From a virus, in IMG/VR virus record IMGVR_UViG_3300023184_000140, positions 1-59,107 of that record: a DNA stretch of 59,107 nt, one strand, 5' to 3'. Below, in pieces: positions 32,199-41,158 of the stretch (position 1 is the first letter of the stretch; every line of letters begins with the position of its first letter). The position numbers were made by a program, and so were the translations under genes. The notes beneath the pieces are model-generated. The model did not search any database. It worked only from the letters and a program-made list of their open reading frames with translations, and had not been told where the DNA came from.

Positions 32199-32578
32199 TG
32201 AGCCACCTGTTGCTTTAGTAGTTCTTGACGCTGAACTTCTGCCCGTTCTGCTTTAACCCTGTCGCGCATTACTTCAAATTCTGTCCATATAGCACCGAGT
32301 TCTTTGGGTGCTTGGTACACCATCATTTCGCGCAACTCAGTTTCCAACCGAATCATTTCTTTTACTGCCATAACCCTGTTAAACGCTTCTTGGTTCACAG
32401 ACAACTCAGGGTCACGCGCCTTCTTAGTCTTTAATTCTTCTTCGTGTACATGCGTCTCTAACTGCTCATGCGCTTTAAAGAAATGACCAAGGTGTCCGCT
32501 TATATCAGCAACAACATCCTTGGCCTGTCCATACGCATCTACTAACTCCATCCCCTGCGCTTTGTACTCTTGGTACAT
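32033..32578 (-). CDS. Coiled-coil protein with C-terminal membrane segment (181 aa)
   Basis: Residues 1-140 are a charged helical region (MELVDAYGQAKDVVADISGH, ETHVHEEELKTKKARD) and residues 144-163 one membrane segment (SILAVVFIILWFLWVMILI). The frame stays open upstream of the ATG for 22 further codons, which read like a natural extension (PLVILAAAKTAAAAIRKG), but offers only a rare ATT start just behind the stop of the preceding gene. I keep the ATG. Likely an inner-membrane lysis accessory; no known family. Confidence 0.6.
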   Translation of the reverse strand: MYQEYKAQGMELVDAYGQAKDVVADISGHLGHFFKAHEQLETHVHEEELKTKKARDPELSVNQEAFNRVMAVKEMIRLETELREMMVYQAPKELGAIWTEFEVMRDRVKAERAEVQRQELLKQQVAQWRRASIKRKIAEQMTSILAVVFIILWFLWVMILIRTSQTYRGVYSSPFWFCVLC

Positions 32579-32647
32579 CTCACAGCCTTTGCGTATTGCA
32601 GCAGCTGCGGTTTTTGCTGCGGCTAGGATTACAAGCGGTTCAATGGC

Positions 32648-32962
32648 TTAGATTGACTGCGAAGTTATAGAATTCAAATCGGTAGTAATTTCTGCCGAGT
32701 AATCAATTGGCGTTCTTGCTTCAACAGTAGGAGCAACGAACACATTGTTTACTTCGTCATATGTGTCACCTATAGCAGCATATTTACCACGGAAACTACC
32801 ATTGTAACTTGTTTGTTTCCATATGCCGCCTAGTAAACGCTCACAGAATGCTGCGCCAATATATTCTTTTTCAACACCATTAGCGTCCGAAGTATCTTCG
32901 TTGGCTACTACGATTACACGTAGAACAACTTTATCACTATTCAATTCAGCAAAATGCGCCAT
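32648..32962 (-). CDS. Conserved fibre-region protein MAHFAEL family (104 aa)
   Basis: The pattern MAHFAELNSDKVVLRVIVV, then AFCERLLGGIWKQTSYNG and YAAIGDTYDE belongs to a family very common in aquatic phages, usually near tail fibres and seen in virions. The fold is a small beta domain. It probably decorates the tail or head. Exact role unknown. Confidence 0.75.
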   Translation of the reverse strand: MAHFAELNSDKVVLRVIVVANEDTSDANGVEKEYIGAAFCERLLGGIWKQTSYNGSFRGKYAAIGDTYDEVNNVFVAPTVEARTPIDYSAEITTDLNSITSQSI

Positions 32963-33570
32963 TATTCTTCTCCTAAATGTAACCCTGTCAAACTTTCATC
33001 TGAACCAATGTAACCTTTGACAAAAGTGTTAAATGATATACTGATACGAGTTCCATCGCTCTGTTTTGTTTGCACCATGTGCGTTAAATTGGATGGAAAA
33101 ATAATTAAGTCACCAGTGCCTGTTTCAAACCACCAGCTTTCGCTATTCCAATGGTTCCAGTTTTCAGTTGGAATCTTAATGCGCTCGTAACCGTCTTTAT
33201 AAAAATAAATTCTGTCTGTTTCTCTATCAGCTTGCGGGTAAAACACACCAGAAATAATACTGTTAGGGTGAGCGTGTTTGTGGTGATACTGACCTTTTTC
33301 TGTGAAATTAGCCCAGCTTTGAGTAATATACGGTGTTACATCATGTTTAGGCGCATACACAGATTTAAAATACTCCAACATCGCGTCTTCAATAAACTCA
33401 CGAATCTCTGTCATTTCAACAGACTGCAGCATTTTTCTATTTTCGCTTGTAGTATTACCATCATTTGGGTAACGTACTTGTTCTTTAATAAATTTTAATT
33501 CTTCTTCAGTTAAATCACGATCTAGTTTAGAAAAACCTACTGCCGTCGGAAAAAGATTATTTATATTCAT
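32962..33570 (-). CDS. 2OG-Fe(II) oxygenase-like protein (202 aa)
   Basis: The active-site region shows HHKHAHPNSIISGVFY (H97/H99 region), then H164 in SNLTHMVQ and R175 in TRISISFN, the order expected for a double-stranded beta helix 2-oxoglutarate dioxygenase (the TIGR02466-like group). Such enzymes are frequent among fibre genes of aquatic phages. It could hydroxylate a phage or host protein; the ligand pattern is only approximately the canonical HxD...H. No partner is identifiable. Confidence 0.75.
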   Translation of the reverse strand: MNINNLFPTAVGFSKLDRDLTEEELKFIKEQVRYPNDGNTTSENRKMLQSVEMTEIREFIEDAMLEYFKSVYAPKHDVTPYITQSWANFTEKGQYHHKHAHPNSIISGVFYPQADRETDRIYFYKDGYERIKIPTENWNHWNSESWWFETGTGDLIIFPSNLTHMVQTKQSDGTRISISFNTFVKGYIGSDESLTGLHLGEE

Positions 33571-33821
33571 GCGACCGCCTGATCATATATTTTTTGTTGA
33601 CCAAGCATTTGCTTTCTTTGCTCTTCCGTCCAGATCGTATTGATACTGTCTTCAAAAGCTTTTATCTTCTCCATCGTTTCTTTTACTTCTTCCATAGTCG
33701 GGCAAGGACGTGAGTCTTCCCAACGTGTAAACGTAGTATTGCTGATCTCCCACTTAGCTCCTGGGCGAAGTAAATGCATAGCTGTATCTATACCATATAG
33801 CTGATAAATTTTGTTTTCCAT
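33567..33821 (-). CDS. Small fibre-associated protein (84 aa)
   Basis: A tryptophan-aspartate/PTxEEV pattern (FTRWEDSRPCPTMEEVKETM) followed by a charged helix is seen in small proteins next to phage fibres. It may be an assembly factor. The stop overlaps the 2OG gene start. Confidence 0.55.
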   Translation of the reverse strand: MENKIYQLYGIDTAMHLLRPGAKWEISNTTFTRWEDSRPCPTMEEVKETMEKIKAFEDSINTIWTEEQRKQMLGQQKIYDQAVA

Positions 33822-33824
33822 AGA

Positions 33825-35585
33825 TTAACTGTAATTTAGTTTAAGAATAACTACACCTGAACCACCAACACCGCCAACAGAATAAAAATTGCCGGCTGAA
33901 CCTCCACCGCCACCACTGTTTGCACCGCCAGCACCTCCGTCTGCACCCGTAGTAGATGCAGAACTACCGTTACCGCCTGCAGAAGGATAAGCAGAACCTC
34001 CTTTACCAGCTCTGTTCAAATTAGAACCGTCACCACCACCGCCGCCGCCACCGATACCACCATTACCAGCCCTATCATGCGTTGAAGGCTGACGACTATC
34101 GGCAAAATCAACACATCCACCGCCTCCACCACCAGCATAATAGTTGCCGTCTATCCATTGAAGACCAGGACCACCGCTACCTTGTGAACTGGTCGTTGAT
34201 GCTGCTTCTCCATTACCACCAGGACCACCAGCGCCGCCACCACCGCCACCGTTACCTACCCAAAAACCGCTCGCTGCTTGTCCGCCAGAAAACCCTTGTA
34301 ACGGACTTGTAGCAGGAGTATTACCCGCGCCCCCAGCGCCATTGTCTGTACCGCCACCGCCACCTGAACCGCCGACGTTACCTGTACCACCGCTATAAGA
34401 CCCACCGCCGCCCCCGCCAGTAGACGTAATGGAACTAAAAGTAGAATCGGTTCCGTAACCGCCTTTAGTACCACTACCGTTTCCACCAGAAGCACCTGAG
34501 CCGCCAGCGCCAATTGTAATTGTATACGAGTTACCAGCTGTTACAGCTAAACTAGTGCCAGACCTATAACCACCCGCACCGCCACCACCACCGTGTTGAT
34601 ATCCGCCACCGCCCCCACCAGCTACAACTAAATAATCAACTGACGTTACACCTGTCGGCATCGTGTATGACTGCGTTGAAGTAAATCTAGCAAAAGTGCT
34701 TACAGGTTGTATGTACCTGATAACGACTAAACCAGACTGACCAGGAAACCCAAAACCTAAACCAGTAGTTGTTCCATTACCACCGTTTCCGCTTCCTGAA
34801 GCAATTGATGTTATTGGGTTTGGACCAGCACCTGATGACGCACCTTTACCTCCAGTTGCATAAGTTACAGACGGACCAGATAATGTAGAAGCAGTTCCAA
34901 TACCACCGGCTGCACCACCCCCAGGAATAGTAATTCCTGCAGTAGTACCTCCAGCCCCGCCTGAACCGCCACCGCCACCGGCAGTTGCGTTACCAGCGCC
35001 GACAGTAGAATTTGAACCGCCAGCGTTCCCTTGACTTGGGGAAGTAGAAGGCGTATTACCGCTACCACCTGTACCAGCATTAGGGTACCCGTACGAGCCG
35101 CCGCCAGAACCGCCAGAATTACCGTTGTACCCCCCAGGAGAAGCATATGGTCCCGCAGCGCCACCGCCTCCTCCAGTAGCGACTAAAGAACTAAATATAG
35201 AAGCAACACCGTCACCACCATACAAGTTACCGGAAGGAGCGTTAACTGTATACCCGCGATCACCACCAGTTCCAACAGTTACGGTATATGTACTACCAGG
35301 AATAACTGTAAAACCTGTGCCAGTGAGAAAACCACCAGCTCCCCCACCACCACCAGCTCCACCGCCACCACCAGCTACTACAAGGTAGTCAATTTGCGAC
35401 ACCCCCGCAGGGCAAGTCCAAGTGCCAGAAGAATAAAAACTGACTATTTTAGTATTGCCCAATCCTGGCCATATACCTGATTTAATAGCCTGTAAAGCTT
35501 GGTTTAACGTCCACACACCTGACGCTTGCGTAGTAGATATTGTTATTGGAGCTTTTGTGATGATTCGACCAGGATAATTACTCAT
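33825..35585 (-). CDS. Glycine-rich tail fibre/adhesin, two tandem domains (586 aa)
   Basis: After a short N-terminal segment (SNYPGRIITKAPIT) two homologous domains follow, about 45-290 and 295-586. Each opens with a W/Y-T-x-P-x-G...DYLVVAGGGGG strand and closes with SG(L/V)V(V/I). Between lie GGxGG runs that suggest polyglycine II bundles, as in the gp38-type adhesin and related glycine-rich modules. Very high G content in a low-complexity chain. Paralogue of the next gene (35594-37288). Confidence 0.8.
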   Translation of the reverse strand: MSNYPGRIITKAPITISTTQASGVWTLNQALQAIKSGIWPGLGNTKIVSFYSSGTWTCPAGVSQIDYLVVAGGGGGAGGGGGAGGFLTGTGFTVIPGSTYTVTVGTGGDRGYTVNAPSGNLYGGDGVASIFSSLVATGGGGGAAGPYASPGGYNGNSGGSGGGSYGYPNAGTGGSGNTPSTSPSQGNAGGSNSTVGAGNATAGGGGGSGGAGGTTAGITIPGGGAAGGIGTASTLSGPSVTYATGGKGASSGAGPNPITSIASGSGNGGNGTTTGLGFGFPGQSGLVVIRYIQPVSTFARFTSTQSYTMPTGVTSVDYLVVAGGGGGGYQHGGGGGAGGYRSGTSLAVTAGNSYTITIGAGGSGASGGNGSGTKGGYGTDSTFSSITSTGGGGGGSYSGGTGNVGGSGGGGGTDNGAGGAGNTPATSPLQGFSGGQAASGFWVGNGGGGGGAGGPGGNGEAASTTSSQGSGGPGLQWIDGNYYAGGGGGGCVDFADSRQPSTHDRAGNGGIGGGGGGGDGSNLNRAGKGGSAYPSAGGNGSSASTTGADGGAGGANSGGGGGSAGNFYSVGGVGGSGVVILKLNYS

Positions 35586-35593
35586 CGTTCACC

Positions 35594-37288
35594 TTAATAT
35601 AATCTAAGAACAACTAAACCAGAACCGCCATTATAAGCACCACCGCCTGAATTACCTCCACCGCCACCCGTGCCGGTGTTAGCAGTACCGTTACTACCTG
35701 TGTTATCGCCTTGGCCAATACCACCATTAATACTATTTGAACCGCCTTGCCCACCAGGACCACTACTACCAAGACCTTGGAAAGAACCGCCTCCACCACC
35801 GCAAGAATATACTGCAAGACGCCCAGCAGAAATAGCTAACGATGACGCTAAACCAGCACCGCCAGCACCACCGGCTTGACCAGTAACATTTGCTCCTACC
35901 CCACCAGCTCCACCGCCGCCAGCACCATGATAGTTAATCGAGGGAGAACCTGCGCTACCGCCATTATTTCCTTGAGACGGACTTGTGGTTGGAGAATTTC
36001 CTGTACCACCGCCAGCACCTGTACCACCACCCCCACCAGAACCACCGTTTCCACCGTTAACCGGATCAGCGCCACTACCGTACCCGCCGCCAGTAGAAGT
36101 AATAGATGAGAAAGTAGAATTAGAACCTGACGATCCAGCTGTACCAGTGCCAGTGTTAGTGCTGCCAGCACCACCAGCGCCTACAGTGATGGTGTATGTA
36201 CCAGAAACAGACAACCCAGTACCTGTTCTAAACCCACCACCGCCGCCTCCACCGCCATGACGCGAACCACCGCCTCCACCACCTGCTACAACAAAATAAT
36301 CTGCTTGTGTATATCCGGATGGTATCGTGTAAGTCGTGGTAGATGCAAAAGATACAATTGTAACACCTTGTTGCAAGTAACGGAGAATGACTATACCTGA
36401 ACCGCCTGTACCGCCGTAACCTTGATTGTCTGGGGCACCAGCATAATGAGCGCACCCACCACCGCCGCCACCTGAATTAAGGGCACCGTTGTTACCAGGA
36501 TTAACTGGTCCTGGTGGACCAACCGCAGTACCACCGTTACCACCTCCCCCAAGACCACCAGTGCCAGGATATGCGTTAACACCGCCGCGATTAAATATTC
36601 CACCACCGCCGCCACCGGCGTAGTAAAAACCAGTACCTGAAATTGCTGAAAGTGAACCATTTCCACCGTTACCAGAATATGGTGCGGTAGTTCCGCCAGC
36701 TTGTCCCGCCGCACCCGCTGCGCCACCGCCGCCCGTGTAATAAGGGTCGCTGTTTGAACTTTGTCCGTTTCCGCCATTGTTACCTTGGCTCGGGGATGTA
36801 CTTGGTGTGTTTCCAGCGCCACCGGTATTAGCAGCACCGGCATCTGTTCCACCGCCCCCACCACCGCAACCTCCGGCAGACCCAGAAGTTTTATACCCGC
36901 CAGCCCCGCCACCACCAGCTGAAGTAATTGAGCTAAATACAGAATTAGCTCCGTTAGATCCAGAAGCTGGAGCATTAACAGCACCTGAACCAGCTCCACC
37001 AGCACCAACAGTGACTGAATAAGAAGTGCCAGGAACAACAGCTAACCCAGCACCTGTACGAAAACCGCCAGCCCCAGCACCGCCAGTACACGCCCCACCG
37101 CCACCAGCGACGACTAAGTATTCTACGGATGTCACACCTTCAGGGCATACCCACGTGCCAGATGCAGTAAATACTTGTACTACAACATTGTACGTTTTAT
37201 TAAGACCCGAAAGCGTCCAAATACCTGAGCCTAAAGCTACCGGAGGGGTAGCGCTTAGTATTTGACCAGGATAACCATGAATTGCCAT
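35594..37288 (-). CDS. Glycine-rich tail fibre/adhesin, paralogue (564 aa)
   Basis: Built like its downstream neighbour: N-terminal AIHGYPGQILSATPPV, then two glycine-rich domains (about 37-305 and 310-564), each beginning with a DYFVVAGGGGG- or EYLVVAGGGGA-type strand and ending GGSGIVIL or GSGLVVL. Together the two genes contain four copies of one module, so an ancestral domain duplicated inside a gene and the gene then duplicated, or the reverse. Host receptor binding is likely; which surface structure is unknown. Confidence 0.8.
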   Translation of the reverse strand: MAIHGYPGQILSATPPVALGSGIWTLSGLNKTYNVVVQVFTASGTWVCPEGVTSVEYLVVAGGGGACTGGAGAGGFRTGAGLAVVPGTSYSVTVGAGGAGSGAVNAPASGSNGANSVFSSITSAGGGGAGGYKTSGSAGGCGGGGGGTDAGAANTGGAGNTPSTSPSQGNNGGNGQSSNSDPYYTGGGGAAGAAGQAGGTTAPYSGNGGNGSLSAISGTGFYYAGGGGGGIFNRGGVNAYPGTGGLGGGGNGGTAVGPPGPVNPGNNGALNSGGGGGGCAHYAGAPDNQGYGGTGGSGIVILRYLQQGVTIVSFASTTTYTIPSGYTQADYFVVAGGGGGGSRHGGGGGGGGFRTGTGLSVSGTYTITVGAGGAGSTNTGTGTAGSSGSNSTFSSITSTGGGYGSGADPVNGGNGGSGGGGGTGAGGGTGNSPTTSPSQGNNGGSAGSPSINYHGAGGGGAGGVGANVTGQAGGAGGAGLASSLAISAGRLAVYSCGGGGGSFQGLGSSGPGGQGGSNSINGGIGQGDNTGSNGTANTGTGGGGGNSGGGAYNGGSGLVVLRLY

Positions 37289-37300
37289 AGCAACCTCTTA

Positions 37301-37699
37301 TTAAGACGATATTTCTTCGTAGCTTATTGAGTAGGTGATCCCACTAGCTGTACCAGATGTGACCGAAATACTCGTGCCTTCTTCCAAGTAAATCGCTGTG
37401 GTTTTATCCGTAACGATCAACGAAGCTAGTGCAGGAACAGATACTGTGCTTACGATTGGGTAAGCTGTACCGCCAGCAGGAGCAGAGCCTTGAGCAACTG
37501 CGCCGTTCGTATAGAGAGACACGGTAGTGTTCACAGCAGCAGAACCATTAACATTGGCAGCAACAATCTGGTTGATCTTTAAGACCTTGCCAGATGCAGC
37601 AGCATTAGGTAACAGAACCACCGCAGAAGTACCTGATGGGGTGTAGTACGTTGTCTTACCGTAGATGGTAGTGACGTTAACAATATTTGGGGCTGCCAT
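37301..37699 (-). CDS. Small beta-rich virion protein (132 aa)
   Basis: Valine/threonine/alanine-rich beta sequence (TIYGKTTYYTPSGTSAVVLLP, LKINQIVAANVNGSAAV) of the type seen in head or fibre decoration proteins of aquatic phages. Short spacing to the fibre genes suggests the same particle. Family recognised only by style. Confidence 0.6.
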   Translation of the reverse strand: MAAPNIVNVTTIYGKTTYYTPSGTSAVVLLPNAAASGKVLKINQIVAANVNGSAAVNTTVSLYTNGAVAQGSAPAGGTAYPIVSTVSVPALASLIVTDKTTAIYLEEGTSISVTSGTASGITYSISYEEISS

Positions 37700-37708
37700 G
37701 ATTGCTCC

Positions 37709-38026
37709 TTAGAATCCAAAGATCATCGCCATAGCGATAGATTTACCTGTTGTAATACCGCCAGAAGATGTTGCAAAAGACAAGTTGCCGGCTCCATCAG
37801 TAGTTACAAACTGACCACTTGTCCCGTCTGCCGTGGGGTACTTTAAACCGGCAGGATTGTTTATAATACGTTTAACAGTTCCGGTGTTGTTTTTAGCGTA
37901 CAACGCCATGTCTGCGTCAGCGATGTTAAACCCTAATTCACCAGGATTCAAATTACCAGACGTAGGAGCAGCTCCTGCCGTCGTAGTACGATAAAGTTGA
38001 ATCGGAGTATATCCTGTTTGTGCCAT
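37709..38026 (-). CDS. Small tail-fibre-type protein (105 aa)
   Basis: MAQTGYTPIQLYRTTTAGAA and NLNPGELGFNIADADMALYAKNNTG form the N-terminal module found at the base of fibres in many aquatic phages; the C-terminus holds a GQFVTTDGAGNLSF box also common in fibres. Here the module stands alone, perhaps a base or assembly subunit. Confidence 0.65.
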   Translation of the reverse strand: MAQTGYTPIQLYRTTTAGAAPTSGNLNPGELGFNIADADMALYAKNNTGTVKRIINNPAGLKYPTADGTSGQFVTTDGAGNLSFATSSGGITTGKSIAMAMIFGF

Positions 38027-38030
38027 AATT

Positions 38031-38375
38031 TTACCTCAAATTTTCAAGTTTGTACAAGGTTTTCATGTAGTTCGCGGTCATTTCGTCTAATATATTCTCT
38101 AATGCTGGAATATTGCAAGCGATTTTTTCACGATTTTCATTTAACCAAACTAATTCGTCCCTCAAAACTTTAACGATATTGGGCACGTCCTCAGGCATAT
38201 CTCCAATTAAACCGTATGTTCCTTGGTAGGCTTCAACGTATTTATCAAGAGATTCTACTAAGTCTTCATAGAAATGACCTAAAGCTTTATGCTGAGCATA
38301 AGAGTTTGTCTTCCAATGTTTAACGTGGGTGACGTTTCTTACCTTAAACGCTCTAGCTATTAATTTTTCAATCAT
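38031..38375 (-). CDS. DUF5856-like, ferritin-like helical protein (114 aa)
   Basis: The start MIEKLIARAF at 38375 lies in TGATG with the preceding gene; a longer frame from 38405 would overlap it. RNVTHVKHWKTNSYAQHKALG, then FYEDLVESLDKYVEAYQGTYG are hallmark helices of the DUF5856/Dps-like group found in fibre regions of aquatic phages. The HxxHW and E/Y pattern resembles ferritin-like four-helix bundles. Metal binding is suggested, not shown. Confidence 0.7.
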   Translation of the reverse strand: MIEKLIARAFKVRNVTHVKHWKTNSYAQHKALGHFYEDLVESLDKYVEAYQGTYGLIGDMPEDVPNIVKVLRDELVWLNENREKIACNIPALENILDEMTANYMKTLYKLENLR

Positions 38376-38950
38376 CAGAACGTGCCTCCGCTGACACCAC
38401 CCCAAGTCGGAGCACTTGCCCCGTTACTAGTTAATACTTGCCCTGCGGTGCCAGCAGAAGTAAATGCGTAAGCTGTTCCAGTTCCGTAAGCTGACCCGCC
38501 CGCAGTTGGGGTTGCTGTAGCGTTTGTACCACCGTTAGCAACAGGTAAAACACCAGTAACTTGACTAGTTAAACTAATTACACCGAGCGTTTGCTTTATA
38601 GCTCCAGTCGTATCAAAAGTACAGTCAGTAGTCCACGTGTCACCTACCTGCAGAGTAACTTTAGCTATAGTTCTTGATGTTGCAGAATTTAAATACGTTA
38701 CCGTGATTGTTATAGCTGCTGTATCTTTGTTTTCAATATAGATACTTTTAACGATACGGCGAGTAGAAGCCGCCGGTGCGGCAACAACCGTAACCGCAGT
38801 AGTTCCGTTTAACGCTCCGTCTAGAGAGCCTTCAACAAAAGTTGTGCCGTTATTGTCTGAATACGTTGAAACAAAGTCAGGATTAGTCGTGGCTGCTGCC
38901 CCGCTCATCACTACTTGTATCGACTTACTGGTGCTGTCAAGAACTAACAT
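38375..38950 (-). CDS. Tail fibre-type protein (191 aa)
   Basis: A beta-rich N-terminal half (IQVVMSGAAATTNPDFVSTY), then VLPVANGGTNATATPTAGG and TAGQVLTSNGASAPTW, which are standard fibre boxes. Ends GGVSGGTF like the fibre gene at 28776-29972. Probably forms or extends a short tail fibre. Confidence 0.7.
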   Translation of the reverse strand: MLVLDSTSKSIQVVMSGAAATTNPDFVSTYSDNNGTTFVEGSLDGALNGTTAVTVVAAPAASTRRIVKSIYIENKDTAAITITVTYLNSATSRTIAKVTLQVGDTWTTDCTFDTTGAIKQTLGVISLTSQVTGVLPVANGGTNATATPTAGGSAYGTGTAYAFTSAGTAGQVLTSNGASAPTWGGVSGGTF

Positions 38951-38959
38951 GACTGATCC

Positions 38960-40849
38960 TTATGATATAAACCAAGCGTATGCTTGCGCTTGAGCTGCGC
39001 TACCACCTGCGCCCCAACGCAGTCCGCTAGCAGTGGTTGAATCTGCTGTAAGAACTAAATCGTTTGCGCCTACTGGAAATGCGATATTATTTGTTCCGTC
39101 AAATCCGATTATATCACCTTTTGCCGCGCTCGGTGATAAAGCATTAAATGCCGGAATCTTAGTACTTTGACCCGTACCGCCGTTACCTATAGGTAGCGTT
39201 CCAGAAGTTATCTGACTAGCGGAGATAGCGATGTTTGTTGATCCGGCGATAGTCAGCTGACCCTGAGCGTTGACGCTAAACGTACTAACCGACGAAGCCG
39301 AACCGTAAGCTGCTGCGGTAACGCCGGTGTTAGTTATGCTAAACGTAGTGCTAGCAAGGGTTAAACCTGTACCGGCAGAATACGTAATAGGTGCATTAAA
39401 CTGTACAAACGAAAGAGCAGTAGTACCAACTACGATAGGTAAAGCAGTCTGCTGAACCCACGCAGTGCTAGCTAAAGTTCCAGACAGAACTAAAACATAA
39501 TCACCTTGGTCTATTTCATTAGTACCCGTACCGCTAGAGTCATAATCTGTAGCTCTAGTTAAAATAAACGGCGTTCCCGCAGTACCAGCTTGCGTCACTA
39601 CATAAACACCGTTATACGGAGCTTTTGTAGATGTTTCATCTTTAACTAAGACACGCTGCGTAGCTGTAGGAGAACCCCCACCTAACGACAGGGCACCGTT
39701 TGCGCTAGCCGTAATCGTAGCACCAACACCACCCGTACCGTTATTATACGTATACGCAGGTAATGCTGCCGTAGAAGCATAGTTAACAGGTTGGTGATAA
39801 TTTAAACCTGATGCAATTGAGTCAGCATAATCTTTATTAACAATGTCAGTCCCGTTAGTCGGCGACGTCGTTATAGTACCTGTGGTTAACGCGATAGCGT
39901 TGATAGGCGTATTAGTTACAGAAGTCGCCTGACCTTTTGCGTTAAACGTAACCACAGGAACACTAGCAGAAGTTCCGTAGGTACTAGCAGAAACTCCAGA
40001 GTTAGGCAGATCGTTTATAACTAAAGAACGAAAACCTGTAGCTCCGCTCGGACCGGAAGACGGACCAGCGTAAACAACATTAGCAGGTTGGTCAGTAATA
40101 ACTAAAGCTGAACCCCACGTATACTGCCCCGTGCCGCCTGAAATTAAAACTTGTCCGGCTAAACCTTGAGGACCAATGTAAAGACCGTCTGCACCTGACC
40201 ATACGATCGCACCGGCAGCAGGTGTTAAGCTTCTAGCAGTACCACCGTTAGAAAGACCTAGAACACCGTCAACCTCGTCATCAACAGCTAGATTAACTGC
40301 CGGATGTTTATGGTCTGCTCTAGAAATATTAGTAGAACTTCCAGCAGAACCACTCTGAAAACCGGCTAAAGGTGTAGAATTACTTAAATTTGCGTTTAAA
40401 GTGACATTGGAACCAAGCGTGCCGCCACCATTTAAACCCGTCCCAGCTATAACTTGGCGGGAATCAGGCACATAACCTGAAATAGTAGCTGATACGGTGG
40501 TTGCCGCAGTAACTCTACCCGTAGAGTCTACAGTAAATACAGGAATCTGCGTAGAGTTTCCGTAAACTCCTGGTGTTACACCAGAACTTGCTAACTGAGT
40601 GCTTCCAACACCGCCTGCAGCAATGCTTAAAGTCACATTACTACTGAGTTGCCCACCGCCGGTCAACCCTGTACCAGCGATAACTTGTCTTGTGGTTGGT
40701 ACGCCGGCAACACTCAGCAAATCTCCGACGCGAATTTGATAATTATTGCCCTGATAGACAATCATCATCAAGCTGTTTTCGTCAGCTACAGGCGCAACTG
40801 GAAGCTGCGTTATTCTGGTCGGTATTAAATTGCTTGGAACGTCTGACAT
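38960..40849 (-). CDS. Tail fibre with internal repeats (629 aa)
   Basis: Two copies of RQVIAGTGL(T/N)GGG and three of a GVxxxxYG...(T/S)F(T/N)xxG(R/Q) unit (about residues 88, 284 and 503) show a beta-repeat shaft like long fibres of marine T4-like phages. GNGGTGQS and LTADSTTASGLRW lie near the C-terminus. It is probably the main fibre shaft. Ends AQAQAYAWFIS. Confidence 0.8.
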   Translation of the reverse strand: MSDVPSNLIPTRITQLPVAPVADENSLMMIVYQGNNYQIRVGDLLSVAGVPTTRQVIAGTGLTGGGQLSSNVTLSIAAGGVGSTQLASSGVTPGVYGNSTQIPVFTVDSTGRVTAATTVSATISGYVPDSRQVIAGTGLNGGGTLGSNVTLNANLSNSTPLAGFQSGSAGSSTNISRADHKHPAVNLAVDDEVDGVLGLSNGGTARSLTPAAGAIVWSGADGLYIGPQGLAGQVLISGGTGQYTWGSALVITDQPANVVYAGPSSGPSGATGFRSLVINDLPNSGVSASTYGTSASVPVVTFNAKGQATSVTNTPINAIALTTGTITTSPTNGTDIVNKDYADSIASGLNYHQPVNYASTAALPAYTYNNGTGGVGATITASANGALSLGGGSPTATQRVLVKDETSTKAPYNGVYVVTQAGTAGTPFILTRATDYDSSGTGTNEIDQGDYVLVLSGTLASTAWVQQTALPIVVGTTALSFVQFNAPITYSAGTGLTLASTTFSITNTGVTAAAYGSASSVSTFSVNAQGQLTIAGSTNIAISASQITSGTLPIGNGGTGQSTKIPAFNALSPSAAKGDIIGFDGTNNIAFPVGANDLVLTADSTTASGLRWGAGGSAAQAQAYAWFIS

Positions 40850-41158
40850 TTAAAACTCCAAGTAGCCGTTACCGTCTTCTGTGACGAAGAACTCATCACC
40901 TGCCTCTTGAATAACTCCAGCAGGACGTGTGTTGATCGGAGTGTCTGGACGCGTAAAAGGAAGAATGATTTGATCTTCTTTACGTGGTGCGAGACGGTAC
41001 GGGTCATAATCATCACGATCTTGTTCACAGACCATGAGATTAGGGTAATTAGGATCAGAAGCTAAATCTGCAAGTTTAAACTTACGCGAGCAACGAGCGC
41101 AAATACCGATGCCGAACGTCGGTTCTCCTTGTACGTCAAGATACAGAACATTACTCAT
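40850..41158 (-). CDS. Small Cys-containing virion-region protein (102 aa)
   Basis: GIGICARCSRKFKLADLAS followed by a later Cys in LMVCEQDRDDYDPYR suggests a zinc knuckle with three cysteines, one ligand unclear. The C-terminal half is acidic. This family lies between adaptor and fibre genes in other aquatic podoviruses. Function unknown. Confidence 0.65.
   Translation of the reverse strand: MSNVLYLDVQGEPTFGIGICARCSRKFKLADLASDPNYPNLMVCEQDRDDYDPYRLAPRKEDQIILPFTRPDTPINTRPAGVIQEAGDEFFVTEDGNGYLEF

Noticed and set aside
33825-37288. Long open frames on the plus strand across the glycine-rich fibre genes, encoding proline-rich proteins
   Set aside because: They are the reverse complement of GGN-rich codons, which gives proline codons without stops. 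No ribosome sites or coding context on that strand.
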